In this document: positions 48,575 to 57,817 of the stretch, piece by piece
How positions within the stretch are numbered: the stretch's first letter is position 1
Layout of the letters: the number at the start of each line of letters is the position of its first letter
Source: a bacterium 1XD8-76
GTDB taxonomy: Bacteria > Bacillota > Clostridia > Lachnospirales > Lachnospiraceae
NCBI GenBank assembly: GCA_003611955.1
Contig: RAZE01000001.1
Location: 558,001 to 622,000 of the forward strand
DNA: 64,000 nucleotides
Reading direction: 5' to 3'
Notes under the pieces: generated by a model
What the model was told of the DNA's origin: nothing
Databases searched by the model: none
Seen by the model: only the letters and a program-made list of their open reading frames with translations
Translations under genes and position numbers: made by a program

Positions 48575-51457
48575 ATGAAGATTACGTTTGAACAGATGCA
48601 GGGAAATAACGGCGTGCAGGGAAGAGGAGCGGAAAAACCGCAGGCGGCTGCGCAGGACAACGCGAAAAAGGCGGAGAAAGCAGGCGCTTATTCCGTGGAT
48701 ATAGGCGGGCAGGGCGGCCGCGGACAGGACGGGACTTATAAAAAGGCGGATATGACGGCAGATGAGATATCCATGCAGGCCTCCCAGATGGATATGGATG
48801 TGCAGAGGATGTATATGGCGGTCATGTCGAACTCCATGTCTCAGGAGGAATTTAATGAGATGCTGGAGGAGGGGGTGGACGTCTCGAATATGGATATCGA
48901 GACGATGGTGACGATCCTGGACCAGATCAAGGTTGCCGTGGCAAAGGGCGGCGGCGAGATCGCGGGTTTTACGGATAAGTTATCGAAGGAGACAATGGAA
49001 GAGATCCTGGGCAGCAGCGCCTACGCTCAGGCGCTCGAGAGCGGTCTGGAGGAAGGGGCTGTCGCCTATATGGTGGACCGGCAGCTGCCGCCTACAGCGG
49101 AGAATATCTATAAGGCGAAGTATTCCGCGGGAGCTTACCGAGGACAGAAGGATGCGGAGATACCGGGAGCTGAGGATGCGGAATTCTGGGACCAGATCGA
49201 CAAAGTGATCGACGAGGCGGGGCTTCCCCGGAATGAGGAGAGCAGAGAGGATGCTGCCTTTCTGTTGAGACACGATATTCCGCTGACGGAGGAGAATCTG
49301 CGGCTGTATGAAAAGGTGAAGGCGTTTGGGCCGGACGGTGCAGGGATCTCGGAGGAGGAGCTGAAATATCGGATCGGCATGCAGATCTATGAGGGGAAGG
49401 CGGCGTACCAGGCGGATCTTTCGAGCGGGGAGAGCATCTACGAGCAGGCGGCGGGAATCTATGAGACCGTGCAGGGGCTGACGCCGGAGGCGGCGGAGAA
49501 GGCGGCCTCGGAGCTGCCGGAGGGCAGAGACCTCACTTTAAAGGATCTGGCGGAGGCGCAGAAAAGGGCGGAACAGTCAGATGACACACAGGGAACGGAA
49601 AGCAGGGAACTTCTCACGGCGAGACGGCAGCTGGAGGAAGTGCGCCTGCGGATGACGATAGAAGCGAACGTGAAACTGCTGCGCAGCGGTTTTCAGATCG
49701 ACACTGCGCCGATGGAGGAGCTGATCGAGCGGCTGAGGACAGCGGAGGAAATGCTTACGGAGCAGGGAATTCCCCAGACAGCGGAAGTGATGGAGAAGAT
49801 CGACGGGCTGCGCGCCATGCCGGCGGCGACCCTGTCCTATGTGGTGAGCAGGGAGATATCCTTCACGATAGAGGCGCTGCATGAAAAGGGCAGCGAGCTG
49901 CAGAGCGAGTTTGCGCGGGCCGACAGCGAACAGGTCAGACGGGAGACGGCCAGAGGGCGCTATGAGACGATGCAGACGGAAGTGCGGGCGGATCTGGGCG
50001 ATTCCATCCGGAAAGCGTTCCGGAATGTGGACGATATATTGACAGATATGAACAGGGAGCCCTCCGAGGAAAATCGCAGGGCGGTTCGGATGTTGGGGTA
50101 CAACAGACTGGAGATCAGCGAGGAGAATCTGGACCGGGCGCTGGAAGTGGATCGGAAGGTGCAGAGTCTGTTCCGGGATATGAAACCGGGGAGAGTGCTG
50201 CAGATGATCCGGGATGGTGTGGATGTTCTGCACACGGACATCGGGCAGCTGGACGATTATCTGACGAGACAGGGAAGCGGATTTATGGAGGAGAGCGAGG
50301 ATTTCGCGCGCTTTTTGTATAAGCTGGATAAAAACGGTGCGATCACAGCCGAGGAGCGGGAGAGTTATGTCGGCATCTACAGGCTTGTCCGCCAGGTGGA
50401 GAAGTCGGACGGAAAAGCCCAGGGCTATCTGCTGGGGAGCGAGGCGGAGCTGACCATGGAAAACCTGCTGGCGGCGGTGAGAAGCGGCAGAAGGGGCAAT
50501 ATGGACTACCGGGTGGATGAGAATTTTGCCGGTGTGGACGCGCTGCAGAGAGGCAGGAGCATTATCGACCAGATAGAGGCGGCGCCGTATGAGTGCCTCG
50601 AAGGTTACGAGGAGGCGGTGCGGGCGTTTCGAAGCGCGGAGAAAAAAGCAGGACAGGCGGAGGCGGTGGATTTCCTGAAGGAAATGCAGCAGCCCGTCAC
50701 CGTGTCGAATCTGCTGGAGGCGTCCTCGGTATTGCAGGAGAGCGCGGAGATTTATCAGAGGATAGAAGACTGCGAGAGGGAGTCGGTCAGAGAGGAAAAT
50801 CTGGAAGGCGAGCAGAGCAGACTGGAAGGCTATGTGGCCAGCCTGCAGGAGACGATGACGGATGAGGCTTCTCTCCGGGAGGGCATGGAAGCGTTTGCGG
50901 AGCAGACGGAGGAAATTCTGCGGGAGGCAGAGTACAGAGACGGTGCGACGGAGCTGGATATCCGGAATTTGCAGCGTCTTTCGAGAGGGATTCGCTTCCG
51001 GGCGGCGCTCTCCAGAGAATCCCGCTATCAGATCCCGGTGAAGCTGGAGGAAGGCTATGCCGTGATGAATCTGACGGTGCGCATGGGAACGGGAACGGCT
51101 CAGGCGGAGATATCCCTGGCGACGGAAGAGTACGGCAGGCTGGAAGCCCTGTTTACGCGGAGCGAGGAGAAGACGGAAGGGGAGGCGGTGAAAGCCGGTG
51201 TCAGCGGAACCTTTTTTGCGGAGACGGAGGACGGCGCAGCGCTGCTTGAGAGTATTTCCGGGAAAATACGGGAGAAGCTGCAGGAAAATGGGACAGCGGC
51301 GGAAGGGATAAGCGTTATAAGGGGGAGCCGTGTGAAGCGGGGCACCCTTGAGGATACGGCCCGGGGCGCGGAGAAAGCGGAAGCAAAAGAAATTTCTACG
51401 GGTGAACTTTATCAAATCGCTAAAATTTTTGTGGAAACTGTCCGAAATGAATATTGA
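48575..51457 (+). CDS. 960-residue protein upstream of flagellin (DUF6240-like)
   Basis: Soluble, very Glu/Ala/Arg-rich, helical throughout. The start MKITFEQMQGNNGVQG and polar N-terminal 60 residues resemble clostridial flagellar-regulon proteins; the body has repeated units with ITAEE/LTEENL-type motifs (IPLTEENLRLYEKVKAFGPD; EPSEENRRAVRMLGYNRLEI). The C-terminal 150 residues are more beta-like, as in hook-length control proteins. I recall it as DUF6240, not verified. ATG 48575 follows GAGGGA. It ends 63 bases before the flagellin start and may be cotranscribed. Confidence 0.6.
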   Translation: MKITFEQMQGNNGVQGRGAEKPQAAAQDNAKKAEKAGAYSVDIGGQGGRGQDGTYKKADMTADEISMQASQMDMDVQRMYMAVMSNSMSQEEFNEMLEEGVDVSNMDIETMVTILDQIKVAVAKGGGEIAGFTDKLSKETMEEILGSSAYAQALESGLEEGAVAYMVDRQLPPTAENIYKAKYSAGAYRGQKDAEIPGAEDAEFWDQIDKVIDEAGLPRNEESREDAAFLLRHDIPLTEENLRLYEKVKAFGPDGAGISEEELKYRIGMQIYEGKAAYQADLSSGESIYEQAAGIYETVQGLTPEAAEKAASELPEGRDLTLKDLAEAQKRAEQSDDTQGTESRELLTARRQLEEVRLRMTIEANVKLLRSGFQIDTAPMEELIERLRTAEEMLTEQGIPQTAEVMEKIDGLRAMPAATLSYVVSREISFTIEALHEKGSELQSEFARADSEQVRRETARGRYETMQTEVRADLGDSIRKAFRNVDDILTDMNREPSEENRRAVRMLGYNRLEISEENLDRALEVDRKVQSLFRDMKPGRVLQMIRDGVDVLHTDIGQLDDYLTRQGSGFMEESEDFARFLYKLDKNGAITAEERESYVGIYRLVRQVEKSDGKAQGYLLGSEAELTMENLLAAVRSGRRGNMDYRVDENFAGVDALQRGRSIIDQIEAAPYECLEGYEEAVRAFRSAEKKAGQAEAVDFLKEMQQPVTVSNLLEASSVLQESAEIYQRIEDCERESVREENLEGEQSRLEGYVASLQETMTDEASLREGMEAFAEQTEEILREAEYRDGATELDIRNLQRLSRGIRFRAALSRESRYQIPVKLEEGYAVMNLTVRMGTGTAQAEISLATEEYGRLEALFTRSEEKTEGEAVKAGVSGTFFAETEDGAALLESISGKIREKLQENGTAAEGISVIRGSRVKRGTLEDTARGAEKAEAKEISTGELYQIAKIFVETVRNEY

Positions 51458-51484
51458 GCATAAGATGGAACTGAATTTATAAAA

Positions 51485-51504
51485 TTTACAAACGGATTTG
51501 TAAA
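51485..51504 (+). promoter_or_regulatory. Leader hairpin with GGA loop, candidate CsrA site
   Basis: TTTACAAA pairs perfectly with TTTGTAAA around loop CGGA, 16 bases before the flagellin start. A second GGA lies in the Shine-Dalgarno region (GCGGAAAGGA). CsrA binds GGA in hairpin loops and at the ribosome-binding site of hag leaders in Bacillus, so translational control of flagellin is likely here. Confidence 0.6.
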
Positions 51505-51520
51505 GCGGAAAGGAAAAAGA

Positions 51521-52783
51521 ATGAGAATCAACTATAACGCGACAGCGATGCAGGCAGTGAATGCCCTGAATAAGAACGATCAGAATCTGTCCGTATCGAC
51601 AGGAAAGTTGAGTTCCGGCTATAAGATCAACAGAGCGAAGGATAATCCGTCCGGCTATGCGATGTCCAGGAAGATGCACGCTCAGCTGGTGGGTCTGATG
51701 CAGGCGAGGGACAATTCTGACACGGGTGTCAATATTTTGAAGGCGGTGGACGGCGCTCTCACGGAAGTGCATGATATGCTGCAGAGAATAAACGAACTTG
51801 CCATCAAGGGAGCCAACGGCACGCTCTCCGACGGCGACAGGGCGCTTGTGGATGAGGAAGTACAGAAACTGAAGGAGGAGATCCAGCGTGTCTCGGAGAC
51901 CTTTGAGTTTAACGGACAGAAGCTGTTGGATGGTTCTTTTCAGCTGAAAGGGTATACGGATAACATTGACGTCAAGACGGCAGGATACGACGAGCGGATA
52001 GAGAGCGGCACGTACCTGTTCGATCTCACGGATTTTAAGAATGCCCAGCTGTACGACGCGGAAGGCAATTTCGTGGAGGAAGTTTTCAATTCGTGGAAGA
52101 GAACCATAGAGGTTCCGGCGGATCCCGACAATAATACGATACCGGCGGCGCCGGGCACTATTTTCCCGGAAGGTTTCGACAAGACGGTGACGATCGCCAA
52201 CAATAACGCGAAGCCGATCCAGGTGACCAAGCCGGATGGAACGATGATAGATACCTATGTATCCAATGTTAACGGAACCTATGTGACTCTGACGGGCCCC
52301 GGGGGATTTGAGACGACTCTGGATATCCGGAAAGGTTTTACCGACCCGGCGAATGCTGCCAATGTAGTTGCAGTGGAATTTACCGGCCTCGGCCCCATGG
52401 AGATCCAGGTGGGCGCAAACGAAGGGCAGGATCTGCAGGTGGAGATCCCTGAAGTGGGGATAAAAGGTCTTGAGATCAACACCATCAATACAAAGACGGC
52501 GGAGAGCTCCAGAATAGCGATCACAAAAGTCAGCGCTGCCATCGACAAATTGTCCGGCATAAGGAGTAAGATCGGCGCATACCAGAACCGTCTGGAATCC
52601 ATCGTGACGAGCAATGAGATCAACCACGAAAATATGACAGCGGCGTTCTCCAACATTATGGATACCGATATGTCTGAGGAATATACGGAGTATTCTACCT
52701 ATCAGATACTCTCCCAGGCGAGCACTTCCGTGCTGGCACAGGCGAATGAGCGGCCGTCCCAGGTGCTGCAGCTTCTGCAGTAA
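51521..52783 (+). CDS. hag: Flagellin
   Basis: 420 residues. Conserved D0/D1 ends: MRINYNATAMQAVNALNKND, LSSGYKINRAKDNPSGYAMS and LQRINELAIKGANGTLSD at the N-terminus; IDKLSGIRSKIGAYQNRLES and QILSQASTSVLAQANERP with a C-terminal VLQLLQ. A variable outer domain occupies about 150-315. It polymerises into the filament after export. The FliS gene follows. AAGGAAAAAG precedes ATG 51521. Residue NPSGYAMS replaces the usual DAAGLAIS. Confidence 0.96.
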   Translation: MRINYNATAMQAVNALNKNDQNLSVSTGKLSSGYKINRAKDNPSGYAMSRKMHAQLVGLMQARDNSDTGVNILKAVDGALTEVHDMLQRINELAIKGANGTLSDGDRALVDEEVQKLKEEIQRVSETFEFNGQKLLDGSFQLKGYTDNIDVKTAGYDERIESGTYLFDLTDFKNAQLYDAEGNFVEEVFNSWKRTIEVPADPDNNTIPAAPGTIFPEGFDKTVTIANNNAKPIQVTKPDGTMIDTYVSNVNGTYVTLTGPGGFETTLDIRKGFTDPANAANVVAVEFTGLGPMEIQVGANEGQDLQVEIPEVGIKGLEINTINTKTAESSRIAITKVSAAIDKLSGIRSKIGAYQNRLESIVTSNEINHENMTAAFSNIMDTDMSEEYTEYSTYQILSQASTSVLAQANERPSQVLQLLQ

Positions 52784-52870
52784 AGCTGAATTGCGAAGTG
52801 GTTCAGCGCTGCCGCATCATCTGTGAAAGCGGATCATGCGGTTTCTCATATTACGAGGGATGGGTGTTCT

Positions 52871-53347
52871 ATGAAAGATGAGCTGAAAAAAGAATTTACG
52901 AGGCGGATCTCACAGGCGAGCCCGGTGTCCATGATCACGGTTCTCTATGATATGACGATCGTATATCTGGGGGATGCGAGAGCGTTTCTGGAAAAAAAGC
53001 AGGAGAAGGAATTTGTCCGGGAACTCCATCGTGCTCAGGATTGCCTGATGGAGCTGTCAAATTCTCTCAACATGAAATACGAGCCGGCGCCGGCGCTGCA
53101 CAAGCTGTATCTGTATATGCATAAGGAACTGGCGAAAGCGATTGTTGCTTCCTCGGCGGAGCCCCTGGCGCAGCCGGAGAGCATCCTGAAACGATTGCGC
53201 GATGCCTATCTGGAACTGGAAAAGACCGGCTCCTTTGAGCCGGTCATGGACAATGCGCAGCAGATATACGCAGGATTGACTTATGGAAAGAACTCCCTTA
53301 TTGAAAGTCTTGCGCAGCCTGTGAATAACAGGGGCTTCTTAGCCTGA
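52871..53347 (+). CDS. fliS: Flagellar export chaperone FliS
   Basis: 158 residues, all helical. Family signature ISQASPVSMITVLYDMTIVYLGDA (positions about 13-36, a variant of the usual NxxxSPxxLxxxLYdg start), ELHRAQDCLMELSNSLNM and a central LYLYMHKELAKA helix. FliS binds the flagellin C-terminus in the cytoplasm and stops early polymerisation. It lies 87 bases after flagellin. Somewhat longer than the usual 125-135 residues because of a C-terminal tail. Confidence 0.88.
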   Translation: MKDELKKEFTRRISQASPVSMITVLYDMTIVYLGDARAFLEKKQEKEFVRELHRAQDCLMELSNSLNMKYEPAPALHKLYLYMHKELAKAIVASSAEPLAQPESILKRLRDAYLELEKTGSFEPVMDNAQQIYAGLTYGKNSLIESLAQPVNNRGFLA

Positions 53348-53349
53348 AC

Positions 53350-53640
53350 TTAATCGGAAAAATCTTCTTTGGGCAGCGGTGCAAAATCCGCTGCTTTTAT
53401 AATGTTCAGCTCAGAGGCCTTTTCCATTAAAAACTTGTAACGCTTTAAGACCGCGTTTACTTTGTAGATATAGCAGTCTATCAGATCCGGATCCGTCACA
53501 TTGTCAAAGCCGGAATAGGCAATTTCCAGTTCCGCCCGGGTCAGTTTTAAATCATCCAACAAACGCTTTTCATCTTTGTCCCTCGCCGACAGTTCCGGTT
53601 CATCAGCCGTGTATGTAGTATGGCTGAAAAAGGATTTCAT
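53350..53640 (-). CDS. yaaL: DUF2508 family protein (YaaL-like)
   Basis: 96 residues. Core DLKLTRAELEIAYSGFDNVT and PDLIDCYIYKVNAVLKRYKFLM match the YaaL/DUF2508 pattern. In bacilli and clostridia yaaL sits next to bofA; here the two are divergent across a 141-base gap. Function unknown; the link to sporulation is by conserved neighbourhood. ATG 53640 follows AGGAGGGA. Confidence 0.85.
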   Translation of the reverse strand: MKSFFSHTTYTADEPELSARDKDEKRLLDDLKLTRAELEIAYSGFDNVTDPDLIDCYIYKVNAVLKRYKFLMEKASELNIIKAADFAPLPKEDFSD

Positions 53641-53781
53641 ACAGCTCCCTCCTGAAAATGATCTATTATAAGTATAAGCGGCCTTCTGGCAATTTATTCC
53701 ATTTCGCCGAAAATTTATTTTGCCGGGACGAACTCATATCGGAAAAGCTGCCGCATATATTGAAAGGAGGGAGGTGAGAAT

Positions 53782-54048
53782 GTGGATCAGGCAGAATGGG
53801 TGATCGGTTTGGTGGCATCCTTTGTGGTGCTTATCGTAGTTTTGAAGAGTAAAGCGAATATGGTGTTTCGTTTTCTGGTGCAGGCCGTTATCGGCAGCGT
53901 TTTGATTTACGGCATGAATCAGTTTTTTCTGTCACAAAACCTTGTCTCTATTATTGCAATAAATCCGCTTACCGTTTTGACGTGCGGATTCCTTGGAATT
54001 CCGGGGGTTCTCCTGCTTTTCTGCGTTCAGATTTTGAGCATGCTGTAG
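53782..54048 (+). CDS. bofA: Pro-sigma-K processing inhibitor BofA family protein
   Basis: 88 residues with two or three membrane helices (about 5-22, 29-50, 58-85). The C-terminal INPLTVLTCGFLGIPGVLLL is the BofA signature. BofA holds the SpoIVFB protease inactive in the forespore outer membrane until sigma-K is needed, so the organism is probably a spore former. The start is GTG 53782 after GGAGGGAGGTGAG; the ATG at 53780 is out of frame. Confidence 0.88.
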   Translation: MDQAEWVIGLVASFVVLIVVLKSKANMVFRFLVQAVIGSVLIYGMNQFFLSQNLVSIIAINPLTVLTCGFLGIPGVLLLFCVQILSML

Positions 54049-54260
54049 AGATTTCACAAAAATATTTTTTTGTGATAAAAGGGCTGGACAGGCCGAAAAA
54101 AAGGCTATATAATCGGACTTACTTCAAAAGTCCATTCGGATTTCTAAAAAATATTTCTGACGTTCTATTTTTCGTTTATTTCCCAGAAATGATTTAGACA
54201 ATGAAGGAAGAAAAGGAGGGATAAGTTTGTTTTGATACGGAAAAATATGTAGTCACTATA
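54049..54260 (+). other. Intergenic region upstream of the Tad pilus locus
   Basis: An AU-rich hairpin (54054-54075, TCACAAAAA/TTTTTGTGA) probably ends bofA. AAGGAGGG at 54213-54220 is a strong Shine-Dalgarno site, but no ATG, GTG or TTG in the prepilin-peptidase frame lies at the right distance after it. Confidence 0.45.
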
Positions 54261-54662
54261 GTGACTCTGCTGTCGATAGCGGCGGCATGGTTTGATGTAA
54301 AGAAAAGTATTATACCCAACGCTCTGCTGTTCCCCGGGATGGGGGTCGGCGTGATACTGCGAACCGCGGCAGATATTTATGACGGAAATTGTTCGGATAT
54401 TTTTGTCATGGCAGCGGAGGTAATCGTTCTTTTTGTTTTTCTTTGGCCCTTCTACGGGATGGGCGGTCTTGGAGCCGGAGACTGTAAGCTCCTTCTTATG
54501 GCCGGTGTGTTTCTGCCGGTAAACCAGGCGATCTTTGTTATAGCCAGCGCGTTTTTTATAGCGGCAATCGAGATTATATTCCTGAAACTGATTCGAAAAA
54601 TGAGAAAGAAAATACCTTTTGCACCGGCTTTTTTGCTGGCAGTGTTGTTGGGATGGCTGTGA
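54261..54662 (+). CDS. tadV: Prepilin peptidase, A24 family (TadV/CpaA-like), start uncertain
   Basis: 133 residues from GTG 54261. Active-site aspartates in AAWFDVKKSIIPNALL and GLGAGDCKLLLM; four or five membrane helices. It should cut and possibly methylate Flp prepilins and TadE-like pseudopilins at the membrane. The frame is open back to a stop at 54222-54224 and the extra residues (YVVTIVTLLS) would complete the first helix, so the real start may be a rare codon near 54225-54228, beside the strong site AAGGAGGG. Confidence 0.85.
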   Translation: MTLLSIAAAWFDVKKSIIPNALLFPGMGVGVILRTAADIYDGNCSDIFVMAAEVIVLFVFLWPFYGMGGLGAGDCKLLLMAGVFLPVNQAIFVIASAFFIAAIEIIFLKLIRKMRKKIPFAPAFLLAVLLGWL

Positions 54663-54682
54663 AGATTTGGGAGGTGGAAGAG

Positions 54683-55684
54683 ATGGGAAAGCCGATCATG
54701 GCGATCTGTGACAGGCAGGCGGCCTACACGAGCCAGCTGATATCCCTGTTTCAGGAGAAAAAGGAACTGCCCTTTGAAATTCATGGGTTCACAAAAAATG
54801 AAAGCCTGGAAGAATTTTGCAGAGATCACAAAATAGCACTTCTGATAATCTCTGAACCGGACTATCAGGAGGATCTGCAGAAAAAGGAGATCGATCGGAT
54901 CCTGGTATTGCAGGAGGGAATCGGAGAACTTCCGGGGAGCGTGGCCGTGATCAATAAGTATCAGCCGGCAGGTGCGCTGTACCGTGAAATTATGCGGGTG
55001 TATGGGGAGGGGGAGAAAGTCGTGCCCTTCCGGGGATTAAAGAGAGGGGAGGTACAGCTGATAGGCGTCTACTCGCCGATCCATTCCTGTATGCAGACGA
55101 CTTTTGCTCTGACGGCGGGACAGCTTCTGGCAAGGAAGAAAAAGACGTTGTATCTGAACTTCGAGTGTTTTTCCGGTTTTGAGATGTTGCTCGGAAGGCG
55201 GTTCGGGGGAAATCTGACGGATATCCTTTACTACTATGACTGCGCCAGGGAAAAGCTGTCCTATAAGCTGGAGAGCATCGCGCAGCAGATGGGCGGGCTC
55301 TACTATATTCCGCCGGCGGGATCCTATGAGGACTTTCGGGATATTCCGGAGGAGGAATGGACCAGGATCATCGCGGAGATAGCGAAAGCGGGAGGATATG
55401 AGGCGGTGGTGTTAGATCTGACGGAGCAGGTGAGGGGCGTGTACGGGCTGCTCGGGAACTGTGACAAGATCTATACGCTGATCCGGGACGACCGGATGTC
55501 GAAGGCGAAACTGGCGCAGTATGAATTGATGTTAGAGCAGGAGCCGTACCAGGGGATACTCGAAAAAACAGAGAAATGCAGGCTGCCGATGTTCAAAAAT
55601 CTGCCTCTGAACCTGGAGCATTTAAATCACAGTGAACTGGCGGATGCTGTGGAAGGGCAGCTGAGGGAGGATGGAATTTTGTAA
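54683..55684 (+). CDS. tadZ: TadZ/CpaE-like pilus localisation ATPase
   Basis: 333 residues. N-terminal receiver-like part (1-120, without a clear phospho-Asp) and a C-terminal ParA/MinD-type fold. The P-loop is degenerate: GVYSPIHSCMQTTFALTAGQ stands where KGGxGKTT is expected, while TLYLNFECFSG and YEAVVLDLTEQ follow normal strands. TadZ places the Tad machine in the cell. ATG 54683 has GGGAGGTGG; the earlier ATG 54653 overlaps tadV. Start of tadA overlaps its stop (TAATGG). Confidence 0.82.
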   Translation: MGKPIMAICDRQAAYTSQLISLFQEKKELPFEIHGFTKNESLEEFCRDHKIALLIISEPDYQEDLQKKEIDRILVLQEGIGELPGSVAVINKYQPAGALYREIMRVYGEGEKVVPFRGLKRGEVQLIGVYSPIHSCMQTTFALTAGQLLARKKKTLYLNFECFSGFEMLLGRRFGGNLTDILYYYDCAREKLSYKLESIAQQMGGLYYIPPAGSYEDFRDIPEEEWTRIIAEIAKAGGYEAVVLDLTEQVRGVYGLLGNCDKIYTLIRDDRMSKAKLAQYELMLEQEPYQGILEKTEKCRLPMFKNLPLNLEHLNHSELADAVEGQLREDGIL

Positions 55685-56931
55685 TGGAGAATATGAGGAT
55701 GAGCGACAGAAAAAAGCGCAGAGATTTTTATCAGGACATCAAGAGGGGAATACAGCAGGAGCTCTTTAGAGAACTGGATTTTTCAAAAGAGCTCGGAGAG
55801 GAGGAGCTGTTTGAATTAATAGACGAAAAGATCCACCAGACCGCGCTGCAGAAGGGAATCTGGCTGGAAGAACGCAAGCAGATGCGAAAAGAAATCTTTC
55901 AGTCCATGCGGCAGCTGGATATCCTGCAGGAGTTGATAGAGGACCCGAGAATAACGGAGATCATGATAAACGGCAAAGATGATATTTTTGTTGAAGAGGG
56001 AGGTAAGCTCTTTCGGTGGGAGAACAGCTTTGACTCGGAGGAGAAACTGAACAACATTATTCAGCAGATGGTATCCGACTGCAACAGAGTGGTGAATGAA
56101 GCCTCACCCATTGTGGACGCCAGGCTGGAGAACGGTTCCAGAGTGAATGTGGTGTTAAAGCCCATCGCATTGAACGGACCGATCGTCACGATCCGTCGAT
56201 TTCCGGAAAAACCGATGGACATGGAAAAGCTGATAGAGCTGGGCGCACTGCAGGAGAATCACAGTCTGTTTCTGAAAAAACTCGTGCTGTCGGGGTATAA
56301 CATTTTGATCAGCGGAGGGACCGGTTCCGGAAAGACCACATTCTTAAACGCGCTGTCCAACTATATTCCGCGGGAAGAACGGGTGGTGACGATAGAGGAC
56401 AGCGCGGAACTGCAGCTCGTCTCCATTGAAAACCTGGTGAGGCTGGAGACAAGAAATGCCAACGCGGAAGGGTGTCTGCCGATCACCATCCGGGATCTGA
56501 TCAGGACGGCGCTGCGGATGAGACCGGACCGGATCATCGTGGGAGAAATCCGGGGAGCGGAGGCGGTGGATCTGCTGCAGGCGATGAACACCGGGCATGA
56601 CGGTTCTCTTTCCACCGGACATTCCAACAGCGCGGCGGATCTGCTCAGCAGGCTGGAGACAATGGTGCTTATGGGGATGGATCTGCCGGTGGCGGCGATC
56701 AGACAGCAGATCGCCTCGGCGGTGGACCTGATCATACATTTGGGGAGACTGAGGGATAAGAGCAGAAAGGTGCTGGAGATCACGGAGGTCTGCGGATACG
56801 AAGAGCCGCGGGTCAGGCTGAAACCGCTTTTTGTATACCGTTATGGGAGTGAAAAACTGGAGAAAGAAGGAGAGCTGGAAAATGTCGCAAAACTGCAGGC
56901 GGCGGGACTCGATCCATATGCGGAGAGTTAG
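55684..56931 (+). CDS. tadA: TadA/CpaF secretion ATPase
   Basis: 415 residues. N-terminal all-helical domain (1-95), RITEIMINGKDDIFVEEGGK, Walker A GGTGSGKTT with K217, ASP/His boxes in VTIEDSAELQL and Walker B MRPDRIIVGEIRG, then NTGHDGSLSTGHSNS. The hexameric ATPase powers pilus assembly from the cytoplasm. tadB starts 50 bases before its end. Confidence 0.95.
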   Translation: MENMRMSDRKKRRDFYQDIKRGIQQELFRELDFSKELGEEELFELIDEKIHQTALQKGIWLEERKQMRKEIFQSMRQLDILQELIEDPRITEIMINGKDDIFVEEGGKLFRWENSFDSEEKLNNIIQQMVSDCNRVVNEASPIVDARLENGSRVNVVLKPIALNGPIVTIRRFPEKPMDMEKLIELGALQENHSLFLKKLVLSGYNILISGGTGSGKTTFLNALSNYIPREERVVTIEDSAELQLVSIENLVRLETRNANAEGCLPITIRDLIRTALRMRPDRIIVGEIRGAEAVDLLQAMNTGHDGSLSTGHSNSAADLLSRLETMVLMGMDLPVAAIRQQIASAVDLIIHLGRLRDKSRKVLEITEVCGYEEPRVRLKPLFVYRYGSEKLEKEGELENVAKLQAAGLDPYAES

Positions 56932-57685
56932 GAGATGGTACAGGCAGATCTACGGGGCGGAGAGCGGCCTCACGCGGAGGCAGAAGACAGGCGGGACAAT
57001 GCAGGCCGCAGGAGTGACCCTGTTTCTGGCAATGTTCTTTTACAGATCATTTCTGGCCGTCCCCCTTATGATTCCCGTTGGGATGATCTATCTCACGCTG
57101 CTGGAAAAAAAGAAAAGGATAAAGGGGCGGGAAAGGCTGCGGAGTGAGTTTAAGGACGCGATCCTGTCTGTGGCGGCAAATCTTCGGGCGGGTTACGCGG
57201 TGGAAAACGCTTTTCGGGAGACCATGCAGGAGATGAAAGTGCTGCATGGGCGGGAGGCGCCGATCTATCGGGAACTCTACAAAATTACACAGGGGCTGGC
57301 GAACCGGATCAGCATTGAGACGCTGATGCAGCAGTTCGCAGGCAGGGCAAAACTGGAGGAGATACAGGAATTTGCGGATATCTTTTCGATGGCAAAGCGA
57401 AGCGGAGGAAATCTGACGGAAATTATTTATGAGACGGCGGCGATCATCAGTGAAAAGATAGACGTGGAGAAGGAGATACAGGTGCTGCTCGCCGCGAAGA
57501 GACTGGAACAGAATATTATGTCGATCATTCCTTTTGCGATCATTCTGTATGTGAGCGCGGCGTCCAGCGGATATTTTGATGTGTTGTATGAGACGATTGC
57601 CGGCAGAACAGTGATGAGTATATGCCTTGCGATCTATGCTGCGGCGTATGTCATGGGAGTAAGAATTACAGAGATAAAAATTTAA
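56882..57685 (+). CDS. tadB: TadB-like inner membrane platform protein
   Basis: 267 residues. Two membrane helices near the N-terminus (about 37-70), T2SSF core LRSEFKDAILSVAANLRAGY and FADIFSMAKRSGGNLTEIIY, and C-terminal helices (about 210-262). ATG 56882 follows AAGGAGAG inside tadA, so the genes overlap out of frame. It forms the membrane base with the TadC-like protein. Confidence 0.9.
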   Translation: MSQNCRRRDSIHMRRVRRWYRQIYGAESGLTRRQKTGGTMQAAGVTLFLAMFFYRSFLAVPLMIPVGMIYLTLLEKKKRIKGRERLRSEFKDAILSVAANLRAGYAVENAFRETMQEMKVLHGREAPIYRELYKITQGLANRISIETLMQQFAGRAKLEEIQEFADIFSMAKRSGGNLTEIIYETAAIISEKIDVEKEIQVLLAAKRLEQNIMSIIPFAIILYVSAASSGYFDVLYETIAGRTVMSICLAIYAAAYVMGVRITEIKI

Positions 57686-57817
57686 AAGAGTTAAAAAGTC
57701 CTTTTTCCATGTCTGTCATAGAGAAGGAGAGGTTCTTTGGTAAAAGATTAGTGCAGTGAAAATAAAAGGCAATCTGAAACAGGATATAAACAGATAACAG
57801 ATAAAGGTAACAGGAAA

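Noticed and set aside
51421-51520. Sigma-28 promoter for flagellin
   Set aside because: No convincing TAAA-N15-GCCGATAA match was found between the upstream gene and the flagellin start; the promoter may lie further upstream.
49577-52627. Very long minus-strand frame (about 1016 codons) opposite the 960-residue protein and flagellin genes
   Set aside because: It is antisense to two well-supported genes with plus-strand codon periodicity and good ribosome-binding sites. Its translation (Arg/His/Leu-rich) has no domain.
52801-52870. In-frame extension of FliS to 52823
   Set aside because: The extra 16 residues do not resemble the FliS start; ATG 52871 gives the expected N-terminus.
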